Shown: in pieces, positions 1-6,714 of the stretch
Layout of the letters: every line of letters begins with the position of its first letter
Numbering within the stretch: the first letter of the stretch is position 1
NCBI GenBank assembly: GCA_021648465.1
Contig: JAKISR010000076.1
Coordinates: 1-7,296, forward strand
DNA from: Sulfurimonas sp.
GTDB lineage: Bacteria; Campylobacterota; Campylobacteria; Campylobacterales; Sulfurimonadaceae
Direction: 5' to 3'
Length of the DNA: 7,296 nucleotides
The notes under the pieces: generated by a model
Seen by the model: only the letters and a program-made list of their open reading frames with translations
The model's database searches: none
What the model was told of the DNA's origin: nothing
Program-made: the position numbers and the translations under genes

Positions 1-38
1 TTTAACTGTGTTGAAAATTTAGCCATTTTCCTACTCAT
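1..38 (-). CDS. Possible start of an unidentified downstream gene (partial)
   Basis: An ATG at 38-36 opens a frame reading MSRKMAKFSTQL that runs off the left edge of the window. It is preceded by an AAGGG Shine-Dalgarno-like stretch (50-46) with a 7-base spacer. It lies 44 bases after the stop of the DUF748-like ORF, on the same strand, so it could be the next gene of the ccoG unit. Only 12 codons are visible and no family can be named. The call rests on the ribosome binding site and the absence of another open frame here. A chance ATG cannot be excluded. Confidence 0.3.
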   Translation of the reverse strand, partial: MSRKMAKFSTQL

Positions 39-82
39 ATTTATACCCTTACTTTTATTGTTTAATTTTACTCTTTTGAGAA

Positions 83-562
83 TTAAACTTTACAAAAAGT
101 TGTTTGATTTTCTTGGGGTAGTATATTGAGCTTGATAATATCTATAATTATTCTAGGTATTTTTACTTTTTCTTTTGTTGTGTCTTGAGCTGTATGAGCT
201 GTATTTTTTAAAATTGTAGAGAGATTAAACGTTTTATCTTTATTTTGAACAAGTGAAATTTTAGGAGAAGAAAGGATTATATTTTTAATATGAAGAGCAG
301 ATTTTATTAAGGATAAAGGCTCAAAATCAATTTCTAATGAGCTAAAAGAGGCTAGATGTTTGTCATCTAAGCTTTTAAGAACTACACCATCTAGTTGAAG
401 TCTAAATATAAAGGGGTTTAAATATATACTATCTATTAAAAGTTTTGAATTTGTTTCTTTAGCTACTATAGCTATAATTTGTGGTTTTAACAGCAAAGGG
501 ACTACTATAAAACCTATTAGACTATATATAATTAAGAGTGAGAGTATAATTTTTTTAAACAT
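83..562 (-). CDS. DUF748/AsmA-like protein, N-terminal portion only (truncated or very short)
   Basis: The 159-residue product has one N-terminal membrane anchor (about residues 5-25) followed by a presumably periplasmic segment. The pattern around residues 46-58 (YLNPFIFRLQLDG), the stretch S74-LEIDFEPLSLIKSALHIKNI and the 'NKDKTFNLSTIL' motif (108-118) resemble the opening of DUF748 proteins. These are large envelope proteins related to AsmA, usually many hundreds of residues long. After IPRIIIDIIKLN (135-146) the resemblance stops, and the frame ends 13 residues later in an unconvincing tail. All three minus-strand frames meet stops between here and position 55, so a single frameshift would not restore a long protein. 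Loss of the gene body by deletion is more likely, unless this is a genuinely short paralogue. The start has a weak AGGG site (571-568) and lies 26 bases after ccoG, so the two are probably co-transcribed. Function is unknown; DUF748 is resemblance by eye. Confidence 0.6.
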   Translation of the reverse strand: MFKKIILSLLIIYSLIGFIVVPLLLKPQIIAIVAKETNSKLLIDSIYLNPFIFRLQLDGVVLKSLDDKHLASFSSLEIDFEPLSLIKSALHIKNIILSSPKISLVQNKDKTFNLSTILKNTAHTAQDTTKEKVKIPRIIIDIIKLNILPQENQTTFCKV

Positions 563-588
563 AAGAACCCTATATTAAATAATCATAA

Positions 589-2022
589 CTATTGTTTTGC
601 TTTGATTATATCAGAACGTGGGTAAGTAAAAGTTGATTTTCTAAAAACAACGATTTTATTTTCATATCCGATGGCATAAGCTCTTATGGTAATAGGAATA
701 ATGGTGTCATGTCTGTCATCATCAACTAGGATATCATAAGTTCTAAGAACCACAATTTTTTTCTTTTTTATATGAGGAATTACAGTAAATGCTTTTTTAG
801 GTTTTATTATCTCTATTTTTCCATTTATATCCTTTGGTAAAAGAACTTCAAAAAAGAACTTCATCTCTTTATTTTTAGTATTTTGTAGTAAAAATTCATA
901 AGCATTATCAATATGAATTTTCCCATTAGATTCTTTTTTAACAGAGTAAAGACGGTTTTCTTTGTTTACATTTAAAAGCATATGCTCCTTGTTGCTCCCT
1001 ATATATCCCATACTAATTATTACACCAACTAAAAGAAAAATACAAATTAATATTGTTGGACGAAAATATTTTGTTCTACCTTTTTGATCTATAATTTCAT
1101 GATTACTGGACCAAGTAACAAGTGATGGTTTTCTAAGTTTACCCATAACAATTGTACAAGCATCAACGCACTCTAAGCAATTTATACATTCTAGTTGCAA
1201 TCCTTTACGGATATCAATATGCGTTGGGCAAACTGTTACACAACTCTCACAAGTTGTACATTCGGCATGTGGTTCATCAACTTGAATTGCTTCTTGAGAA
1301 GTAAATTGTTTGACCTTATGATTATCATATATATGACCACCTCTATTTGTATTATATAAAGCCATAACCGTATGGTCATCATATAAAACTGATTGAATTC
1401 TTGAGTAAGGACAAACATATATACAGTAATCTTCCTGTAAAAAGATAATGTCATATATAAGAAAAAGTGCCATAAAAAGCACTGTTCCAAAGATAATAGT
1501 GTGATCCATTGGATTTTTTAAGTATTCAAAGAAGTCAGTTGGAGGGATAAAATACCAAATAAAATTAGCACTTGCTACAAATGAAAGTATTATCCAGATA
1601 GTTACAGCAATGGCTTTTTTAATCTTATTTTTCATAAGACTCATATCAGGTTCAAGCTGTTTGTTTTTGATTTTTTTTCTTAGTTTAAGAATTTTTGTTT
1701 CAATCAAATCTCTATATATAACACGGAAAATTGTTTGTGGACAAACCCAACCACAAAAAATACGACCTCCCATAGCAGTCATTCCAAAAATACTTAGAAA
1801 AATTACCATAATTAAAAAGGGTAAAAGATATAATTCCTGCATATCAAATTCAACAAAAAAGAAGTGAAGCTTTAAATTATCAAAGCTAAGAAGAAACAAG
1901 TAACTTTTATTTATTTGTATCCATGGTAAAACAATAATTAAGAATGTGATAAAAGCATAAAAATAATATCGTTTTATTCTCCAAGGTTTAGGTGTTTCTA
2001 TACCTATATCTTTCTTGTTCAT
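589..2022 (-). CDS. ccoG: Cytochrome c oxidase accessory protein CcoG (FixG/RdxA family)
   Basis: This is a membrane-bound polyferredoxin that supports assembly of cbb3-type cytochrome oxidase. The family is thought to reduce Cu(II) to Cu(I) for insertion into CcoN. The 477 residues match the usual family length. Predicted membrane helices lie near 21-35, 66-84, 137-158, 173-195 and 322-341. The family signatures are intact: GRIFCGWVCPQTIF with C90 and C94, and EDYCIYVCPYSRIQSVLYD with C200 and C204. Two [4Fe-4S] motifs follow, C255-x2-C258-x2-C261-x3-C265-P and C279-x2-C282-x2-C285-x3-C289. The C-terminal 130 residues form the periplasmic Ig-like FixG domain. The ATG at 2022 has a strong AGGAGA site (2033-2028, 6-base spacer). 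The gene diverges from metH and precedes the DUF748-like ORF. No ccoNOPQ gene is in the window, so linkage to the oxidase operon cannot be seen. Confidence 0.95.
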   Translation of the reverse strand: MNKKDIGIETPKPWRIKRYYFYAFITFLIIVLPWIQINKSYLFLLSFDNLKLHFFFVEFDMQELYLLPFLIMVIFLSIFGMTAMGGRIFCGWVCPQTIFRVIYRDLIETKILKLRKKIKNKQLEPDMSLMKNKIKKAIAVTIWIILSFVASANFIWYFIPPTDFFEYLKNPMDHTIIFGTVLFMALFLIYDIIFLQEDYCIYVCPYSRIQSVLYDDHTVMALYNTNRGGHIYDNHKVKQFTSQEAIQVDEPHAECTTCESCVTVCPTHIDIRKGLQLECINCLECVDACTIVMGKLRKPSLVTWSSNHEIIDQKGRTKYFRPTILICIFLLVGVIISMGYIGSNKEHMLLNVNKENRLYSVKKESNGKIHIDNAYEFLLQNTKNKEMKFFFEVLLPKDINGKIEIIKPKKAFTVIPHIKKKKIVVLRTYDILVDDDRHDTIIPITIRAYAIGYENKIVVFRKSTFTYPRSDIIKAKQ

Positions 2023-2049
2023 GCAGATCTCCTAACACTTTGGCGATAA

Positions 2050-2055
2050 ATTATA
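2050..2055 (-). promoter_or_regulatory. Candidate -10 box for ccoG (TATAAT)
   Basis: A perfect TATAAT lies on the minus strand 27 bases upstream of the ccoG ATG. It would place transcription start near 2043 and leave a short leader carrying the AGGAGA ribosome site. No TTGACA-like -35 is seen, which is common for sigma-70 promoters in Campylobacterota, where AT-rich periodic upstream DNA substitutes. The region is AT-rich, so a chance match is possible. Confidence 0.45.
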
Positions 2056-2064
2056 TTTTTTATT

Positions 2065-2078
2065 TCATTTTAAAATGA
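2065..2078. promoter_or_regulatory. 14-bp perfect palindrome in the ccoG/metH divergent promoter region
   Basis: TCATTTTAAAATGA is its own reverse complement. It lies just upstream of the candidate ccoG -10 box, where a regulator could bind, and between two divergent genes. It does not match the FNR/CRP pattern (TTGAT-N4-ATCAA). It may be an operator, or a chance palindrome in AT-rich DNA. Confidence 0.3.
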
Positions 2079-2121
2079 TACTTTATATATGATAAAAAGT
2101 ATATTTTATGTACAAATTAGA

Positions 2122-2127
2122 TAAAAT
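2122..2127 (+). promoter_or_regulatory. Candidate -10 box for metH (TAAAAT)
   Basis: TAAAAT lies 34 bases upstream of the preferred metH ATG at 2162. If it is used, transcription would begin near 2134, which would exclude a start at 2108. The match is weak and the DNA is AT-rich. No riboswitch-like fold (SAM or cobalamin) was seen in the short leader. Confidence 0.25.
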
Positions 2128-2161
2128 TTCTTTAATTACTCATACTAAAAAGATTTTTTAC

Positions 2162-5100
2162 ATGACAACAAAACAATACATTCTAAACACTATAAAAAAA
2201 CGCCCACTTATTATAGATGGTGCGATGGGGACACAACTTCAGCTTAGAGATGACGATATCCCTCAAGAAGCATGGGAAGGGAATGAAGGTTGTAATGAAC
2301 TACTAAATGTCACATGCCCTGAAGTTTTAAGTGAAATTTTTGCTGCTTATTTAGATGCTGGTGCTGACTTTATAACTACAAATACTTTTGGTTCATTCTC
2401 TTGGGTTCTGGATGAATATCAGATAGGAGACCGCTCTTATGAACTTACAAAAGCAGGAACCCAGTTAGTTAAAACCCAATGTAAAAAATTTAGCACACCT
2501 CAACATCCAAGATTTTGTTTAGGTTCTGTTGGACCAGGGACAAAACTTCCTTCACTTGGACATATTACTTATGATGAGATGTATGAGGGTTATACTGATT
2601 TTTGTTTAGCACTCATTGAGGGTGGTGTAGATGTTTTCTTATTAGAAACATGTCAAGACCCACTCCAAATAAAAGCAGCACTTCATGCGTGCCAAGAGGC
2701 ATGCAGACAAAAAAATATAGAGATTCCGATTATGGTATCTGTAACAATTGAGCTAAGCGGAACTATGCTTATTGGAACGGATGCCGAAACAATTGCAACA
2801 ATCATGGAGCCTTTTGATATTTTAAGTCTCGGATTTAACTGTGGAACTGGACCAGAGCAGGTTTTAAAACATGTAAAAACACTAAGTGAGCTTTGGCATA
2901 AACCCATAAGTGTCCACGCAAACGCAGGTTTGCCTCAAAACCGCGGTGGACATACTTACTACCCAATGAACCCTGATGAATTTACAATACAGCAAGAGAA
3001 ATTTCTTAACTTTGATGGCGTGAGCTTTCTAGGTGGATGTTGCGGTACTACACCTCAACATATCCGTGCTTTAGTTGATAAAGTAACAACCATAAAACCA
3101 AAAACACCATCTGGCTCACATCCAAACTCCATAGCATCTCTATTTAACACTGCAACACTTATGCAAGAACCAGCTCCTCTGCTAATGGGTGAACGCTCAA
3201 ACGCAACTGGCTCAAAAGCTTTTCGTGAATTGCTTTTAGCAGAGGATTACGAGGGAACTCTAAGTGTAGCCCAACAACAAGTTCGCGCAGGGGCTCATGT
3301 TATAGATGTAAATGTAGGTTTTGCAGGTCGAGATGAGACTAAAGATATGAACGCTGTTATGGGGATGTATAACCAAAAAATTGCTCTGCCTCTCATGCCA
3401 GATTCTACTCAAACAAGCGGACTTGAAACTGCACTTAAAAACATAGGTGGAAAACCAATTTTAAACTCCGTAAACCTTGAAGACGGAGAGGATAAATTTG
3501 ATGAGGTGTGTTCATTAGCGAAAAAATATGGAACTGCTCTAGTTTGTCTAACTATTGATGAAGTGGGGATGGCTAAAACGATTGATAGTAAACTAGCAAT
3601 TGCAGATAGAATTATAAACTTAGCTACCTCAAGACACAAGCTTAAAAAAGATGATTTGATTTTTGATGTATTAACATTTACACTTGGAAGTGGTGATGAG
3701 GAGTATTTTAAAGCTGGGATAAATACCATAGAAGCTATTAGAAGATTAAGAGAAAAACATCCAGAGGTTGGGGCAACACTAGGACTATCTAACATCTCTT
3801 TTGGGTTAGACAAAGATGCCAGACCTTACCTAAACTCTATGTTTTTGCATCATTGTATAGAAGCTGGGCTTACATCTGTCATCATCAATGTTAAGCATAT
3901 CATCCCCATAAATAAAATAAGCAAAGAAGATCAGGAGATTTGTGATGATCTTATCTTTAACCGTAAACCAAATGGAGAGGCATTATTTAATTTTATAGAG
4001 CATTTTAGTACAAAAGAGGCTATAGATACAGGTGTGGAAGATGTTGAATATCTAGCAATGAGTACAGAGGAGAAAATCGCTAAACTTCTTATGGATGGGG
4101 ATAAAGAGAGAATGATACCTCTCATAGAAGAGGCTCGCCAAACAATAGCTCCTGAGAAAATTGTAAATGAGATTCTCATAGATGCCATGAAAGTTATAGG
4201 TGAACTTTTTGGCTCTGGGCAGATGCAACTTCCATTTGTTCTTCAAAGTGCTGAGACTATGAAAAAAACGGTTGATTATCTTAATCCTTATTTGCCAAAA
4301 ATTGAAAAAGAGGTAGACACCACTTTAGCATTGGGTACTGTAAAGGGTGATGTTCATGATGTTGGTAAAAACCTCGTTGATATTATCCTCTCAAACAACG
4401 GTTTTAAAGTTCAAAATCTTGGGATTAAAGTTGAGTTAGAAGATTTTATACAAGCTACAAAAGATGGGCATATATCTGCATTTGGGATGAGCGGACTACT
4501 GGTGAAATCTACTCAAGTTATGCAAGAGAACCTAAAAGCACTAAAAAAAGAGGGGATAAAAATCCCTGTACTTTTAGGTGGTGCAGCACTTACTAGAACA
4601 TTTATAGATGAATATTGTCGCCCTTTTTATGATGGTCCTATCTTTTACTGTAAAGATGCTTTTGATGGAGTTACTGCCATGAGTCGGATAGAAGCTGGTA
4701 ATTTAGATACTGATTTACATGGTAAAGATAATGAAGAAAAAGTTGTAAAAATAAAAAAAGAGATAATTATTCCATCATTTAAAGAGTTAAAAATGCCATC
4801 AAGGGATGTAAAAGTTCCAACTCCGCCATTTTGGGGAAGACGAGAGATAAAACTAACCCCTACACAAATTGAGATGGCTTTTGAGTGGATAAATCATAAA
4901 ATTCTTTTTAAATCTCGTTGGGGCTACAGTTCTAAAGGTAAAACTAAAGATGAGTATCAAAAACAAGTAGATGAAGTGATTATGCCAGCATATGAAAAAC
5001 TAAAAGCGCAGCTTCTTGATGAAAAACTTTTTGAGCCGACTATCATCTATGGCTATTGGCCATGCAGAAGTGATGATAACACTCTTCTTATCTTTGATGA

Positions 5101-5653
5101 GAGTGAGGGGTACAACTCTGAGAGTGAAATCAACAAAGAACCGTTAGTCTCTGTTATAGGCAGAGCAAAGGAGAAATTTACTTTTCCTCGTCAAACAAAG
5201 CAACCACACCGTGCTTTGAGTGATTTCTTTCATAGCGATAGACATGATGTTTTAGCACTAACATGTGTTAGTTCTGGAGCAAAACTTAGTGATGCAGAGA
5301 GAGCCATAATGGATGCTGGAAACTATACAGAGTATTATCAGTTTCATGGTCTTGGTGTTGAGTTAGCAGAAGCACTAGCAGAGATAGCACATAAGCAGAT
5401 AAGGCTTGACCTCAACATAAGCGATAATGAGGGGAGTAAACTAAGTGATGTGCAGATGAACAGGTATCAAGGAAGCCGTTACTCTTTTGGTTATGCGGCT
5501 TGTCCAGACTTAGAGCTTAATCGTCCACTATTTAATCTTCTTCGCCCTGAAGAGTTTGGGATAGAGCTTAGTGAAACTTTTCAAATTCATCCTGAACAGT
5601 CTACTTCTGCTGTTGTGGTTTATCATGGTGAGGCTAGTTATTATAATGTGTAA
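2162..5653 (+). CDS. metH: Cobalamin-dependent methionine synthase MetH
   Basis: It transfers the methyl group of 5-methyltetrahydrofolate to homocysteine through cob(I)alamin, giving methionine and THF in the cytoplasm. Numbered from the ATG at 2162 (1163 residues), four modules follow in order. The homocysteine domain (about 13-315) has LIIDGAMGTQL and zinc ligands C227 (GFNCGTG), C293 and C294 (GGCCGT). The pterin domain (about 338-610) opens with GERSNATGS and contains SNISFGL. The B12 cap and Rossmann domains (about 640-850) carry GDVHDVGKN, with the cobalt-ligand histidine H732, then SGLLVKS and LLGGAALTR. The AdoMet reactivation domain (about 880-1163) carries RYSFGYAACPD (R1106) and HPEQSTSAVV, the form seen in cyanobacterial-type MetH rather than the E. 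coli form. The open frame extends 18 codons further up to 2108, but that extension is lysine/isoleucine-rich and unlike the family, whereas MTTKQYILNTIKKRPLIIDG is a normal MetH opening. Neither start has a clear Shine-Dalgarno site. The protein is slightly shorter than E. coli MetH (1227 residues) but complete. Confidence 0.95.
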   Translation: MTTKQYILNTIKKRPLIIDGAMGTQLQLRDDDIPQEAWEGNEGCNELLNVTCPEVLSEIFAAYLDAGADFITTNTFGSFSWVLDEYQIGDRSYELTKAGTQLVKTQCKKFSTPQHPRFCLGSVGPGTKLPSLGHITYDEMYEGYTDFCLALIEGGVDVFLLETCQDPLQIKAALHACQEACRQKNIEIPIMVSVTIELSGTMLIGTDAETIATIMEPFDILSLGFNCGTGPEQVLKHVKTLSELWHKPISVHANAGLPQNRGGHTYYPMNPDEFTIQQEKFLNFDGVSFLGGCCGTTPQHIRALVDKVTTIKPKTPSGSHPNSIASLFNTATLMQEPAPLLMGERSNATGSKAFRELLLAEDYEGTLSVAQQQVRAGAHVIDVNVGFAGRDETKDMNAVMGMYNQKIALPLMPDSTQTSGLETALKNIGGKPILNSVNLEDGEDKFDEVCSLAKKYGTALVCLTIDEVGMAKTIDSKLAIADRIINLATSRHKLKKDDLIFDVLTFTLGSGDEEYFKAGINTIEAIRRLREKHPEVGATLGLSNISFGLDKDARPYLNSMFLHHCIEAGLTSVIINVKHIIPINKISKEDQEICDDLIFNRKPNGEALFNFIEHFSTKEAIDTGVEDVEYLAMSTEEKIAKLLMDGDKERMIPLIEEARQTIAPEKIVNEILIDAMKVIGELFGSGQMQLPFVLQSAETMKKTVDYLNPYLPKIEKEVDTTLALGTVKGDVHDVGKNLVDIILSNNGFKVQNLGIKVELEDFIQATKDGHISAFGMSGLLVKSTQVMQENLKALKKEGIKIPVLLGGAALTRTFIDEYCRPFYDGPIFYCKDAFDGVTAMSRIEAGNLDTDLHGKDNEEKVVKIKKEIIIPSFKELKMPSRDVKVPTPPFWGRREIKLTPTQIEMAFEWINHKILFKSRWGYSSKGKTKDEYQKQVDEVIMPAYEKLKAQLLDEKLFEPTIIYGYWPCRSDDNTLLIFDESEGYNSESEINKEPLVSVIGRAKEKFTFPRQTKQPHRALSDFFHSDRHDVLALTCVSSGAKLSDAERAIMDAGNYTEYYQFHGLGVELAEALAEIAHKQIRLDLNISDNEGSKLSDVQMNRYQGSRYSFGYAACPDLELNRPLFNLLRPEEFGIELSETFQIHPEQSTSAVVVYHGEASYYNV

Positions 5654-5659
5654 AATCTA

Positions 5660-5705
5660 AACTCCCAAATATTATTTAGGAGTTATAAATTATTTATCTT
5701 TTTTT
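5660..5705. terminator. Weak hairpin between convergent metH and the small-protein gene
   Basis: AACTCC (5660-5665) pairs with GGAGTT (5679-5684), and three further A-T pairs are possible inside after a C/A mismatch. On the plus strand a T-run lies at 5699-5705, about 15 bases past the stem, so a classic intrinsic terminator is only weakly supported. The position, 7 bases after the metH stop and just past the convergent small gene, fits a shared terminator. Confidence 0.4.
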
Positions 5706-5809
5706 ATTTGTGGTTGAGGTATTTTAGGTTTAGAGTTTTCATAGAGTTTTCCAGTATTCGGTGTTTGTATAGGTTTTACTGGTTTTTGTTCTTTTTTATC
5801 ACTACTCAT
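5690..5809 (-). CDS. Small Pro/Lys-rich protein, 39 residues, unknown function
   Basis: An ATG at 5809 opens MSSDKKEQKPVKPIQTPNTG, followed by KLYENSKPKIPQPQIKKDK and a TAA stop. The product is hydrophilic and basic, with 7 prolines and 11 lysines in 39 residues. It has no membrane segment and is probably disordered. The central TPNTGKLYEN is the least repetitive part and might be the conserved piece. An AAGGAG ribosome site sits 8 bases upstream, the best in this part of the window. It starts 23 bases after the stop of the 162-residue membrane protein, so the two very probably form one transcript. I do not recognise the family. It could be a partner or regulator of the membrane protein, but that is inference from position alone. 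Confidence 0.6.
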   Translation of the reverse strand: MSSDKKEQKPVKPIQTPNTGKLYENSKPKIPQPQIKKDK

Positions 5810-5817
5810 AATATAGT

Positions 5818-5823
5818 CTCCTT
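5818..5823 (-). promoter_or_regulatory. Ribosome binding site AAGGAG for the 39-residue ORF
   Basis: The minus strand reads AAAGGAGA with 8 bases between AAGGAG and the ATG at 5809. This near-consensus site is the main reason to treat the 39-codon frame as a real gene. It lies in the 23-base gap between the two small genes, so it serves no other start. Confidence 0.7.
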
Positions 5824-5832
5824 TCATAAGAT

Positions 5833-6321
5833 TTATAATTTTATAAAGAATAAAATTACTAAATATATTGTTGAAATAAAAGTAAAAAAAGTTGATAAAT
5901 TCATAAGTTTAGCTCTAACAGCAACCATTGTTCTATTAAACTCTATAGATTTTTGAGTAACATTAAGCATATCTATAATAAATTGAGATTTTGTCCAACT
6001 ATTATCATCATATTTTGATGATAATGTTAAATCTTCTGGGGAACCATAGTCCTTTTCTCTGCCTACAAGCAAAGAAAATATAGCAACCAAAATAGAAGCA
6101 CTAGCAAGTAATAAATAACCTTTATCAATATGAATAATAGTTTCAAATAGTTTGAAGAATATTGCTAAAGAAACTACATTGAACCATAAAAGAGTTTTTA
6201 TATTTGAAAGTTGATTAGGCATTGATGAAGTTAATAATGTATCCAATTCTTTTCGTTTTGTTTCATAGTGAATAGTCAAATTATGTTCATAATTTTCAAC
6301 TTCTAGTGATTTTTTACACAA
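5833..6321 (-). CDS. Three-helix membrane protein, 162 residues, unknown function
   Basis: I do not recognise this protein. It has a charged N-terminal segment with helix propensity (1-40, rich in E, K, N) and a hairpin of two membrane helices (about 42-60 and 68-86). A polar stretch follows (87-125, with GREKDYGSPEDLT), then a possible amphipathic helix (113-138) and a last membrane helix (141-160). There is no signal peptide, cysteine cluster or obvious catalytic motif. A helix, two-helix hairpin, linker and terminal membrane helix recall small membrane effectors of defence systems such as SLATT or Pycsar PycTM proteins. That is resemblance of layout only, and no nucleotide cyclase or sensor gene is adjacent. 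The start is TTG at 6321, set by an AAAGG site 7 bases upstream; the next ATG is residue 34 and would remove the N-terminal helix. It heads a two-gene unit with the 39-residue ORF and follows a repeat-rich island. Confidence 0.7.
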   Translation of the reverse strand: MCKKSLEVENYEHNLTIHYETKRKELDTLLTSSMPNQLSNIKTLLWFNVVSLAIFFKLFETIIHIDKGYLLLASASILVAIFSLLVGREKDYGSPEDLTLSSKYDDNSWTKSQFIIDMLNVTQKSIEFNRTMVAVRAKLMNLSTFFTFISTIYLVILFFIKL

Positions 6322-6328
6322 TAAGTTA

Positions 6329-6333
6329 CCTTT
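6329..6333 (-). promoter_or_regulatory. Ribosome binding site that selects a TTG start
   Basis: AAAGG (followed by T) lies 7 bases before TTG at 6321-6319 on the minus strand. No in-frame ATG or GTG lies near this site. It therefore supports TTG as the initiation codon of the 162-residue membrane protein. Confidence 0.55.
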
Positions 6334-6353
6334 ATTATAATTTTATTTGACTA

Positions 6354-6359
6354 ATTATA
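6354..6359 (-). promoter_or_regulatory. Candidate -10 box (TATAAT) for the two-gene unit
   Basis: TATAAT on the minus strand would start transcription near 6347 and leave a leader of about 25 bases containing the AAAGG site. A second TATAAT at 6334-6339 is too close to the ribosome site to serve as the -10. No clear -35 is present. Confidence 0.35.
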
Positions 6360-6385
6360 ACTTAAAATACTTATTGAGTCTTCTA

Positions 6386-6409
6386 TTCTTTTTTTGAGCC
6401 AAAAAAGAA
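6386..6409. repeat. A/T hairpin at the left edge of the repeat island
   Basis: TTCTTTTTT (6386-6394) pairs perfectly with AAAAAAGAA (6401-6409) around a TGAGCC loop. It lies just upstream of the candidate promoter of the two-gene unit. It could be a remnant terminator or a boundary of the repeat island. Confidence 0.5.
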
Positions 6410-6449
6410 CCAAAAATGCTTTGCAAAAGTCTCAAAGCTCTGCGAGTTC

Positions 6450-6541
6450 CTAAAATAAAACTATTTTTGAACTAAAAATGTAAAACTCGCTTCGTTCAGA
6501 CAGTTACATTTTCTTAACGCTCAAAAACAGTTTTATTTTAG
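6450..6541. repeat. Long imperfect palindrome A (92 bp)
   Basis: The 21-base arms at 6450-6470 and 6521-6541 are complementary at 20 of 21 positions. Inside them, 6475-6483 (AAAATGTAA) pairs perfectly with 6504-6512 (TTACATTTT). The apical loop, 6484-6503, carries almost all of the 20-nt core shared with palindrome B, in minus orientation. The fold would work as single-stranded DNA or RNA on either strand. No T-run follows it, so it is not a typical terminator. Confidence 0.75.
6485..6504 (-). repeat. Loop core copy 1 (ACTGTCTGAACGAAGCGAGT)
   Basis: Read on the minus strand, this 20-mer matches the core at 6773-6792 at 18 of 20 bases (differences C/T at position 6 and A/G at position 10). 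It occupies the loop of palindrome A. Confidence 0.75.
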
Positions 6542-6610
6542 CTTTTCAAGGTCTGCAAGAATACGCACAAACTTTTAAAACATTGTTTTTTTGTCTTTTG
6601 ATATTTTTTT

Positions 6611-6660
6611 GGAAGTGAGGCTTTAGCCTCGCCTGATTGCGGGACTAAAGTCCCACTTCC
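6611..6660. repeat. Paired REP-like hairpins in head-to-head orientation (BIME-like)
   Basis: Two 22-base units face each other, 6611-6632 on plus and 6639-6660 on minus, separated by CTGATT. Each unit is GGAAGTG, then a four-base-pair stem around a TTTA loop, then CGC. The stem is AGGC/GCCT in the first and GGAC/GTCC in the second, so two base pairs differ with both sides changed together. The outer GGAAGTG/CACTTCC also pair, giving a three-way junction. This is the arrangement of REP pairs (BIMEs) mobilised by REP-associated tyrosine transposases (RAYTs). No RAYT gene is in the window. Confidence 0.8.
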
Positions 6661-6714
6661 GATTAGTGAATACACATAATAAAATACAGCATCTTTAAAA
6701 TATTCAAGCAGTTG

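Noticed and set aside
2023..2161. SAM or cobalamin riboswitch upstream of metH
   Set aside because: The space before metH is about 140 bases at most and is almost pure A/T. It has no conserved helices or B12-box-like sequence.
3409..3813. Minus-strand open frame of 134 codons inside metH
   Set aside because: It is fully antisense to the conserved pterin-binding domain of metH. The serine-rich product is a typical shadow frame.
5708..5956. Plus-strand open frame of 82 codons
   Set aside because: It lies antisense to the 39-residue ORF and to the end of the 162-residue membrane protein. Its Phe/Tyr/Arg-rich product is what reverse-complemented Lys/Pro codons give.
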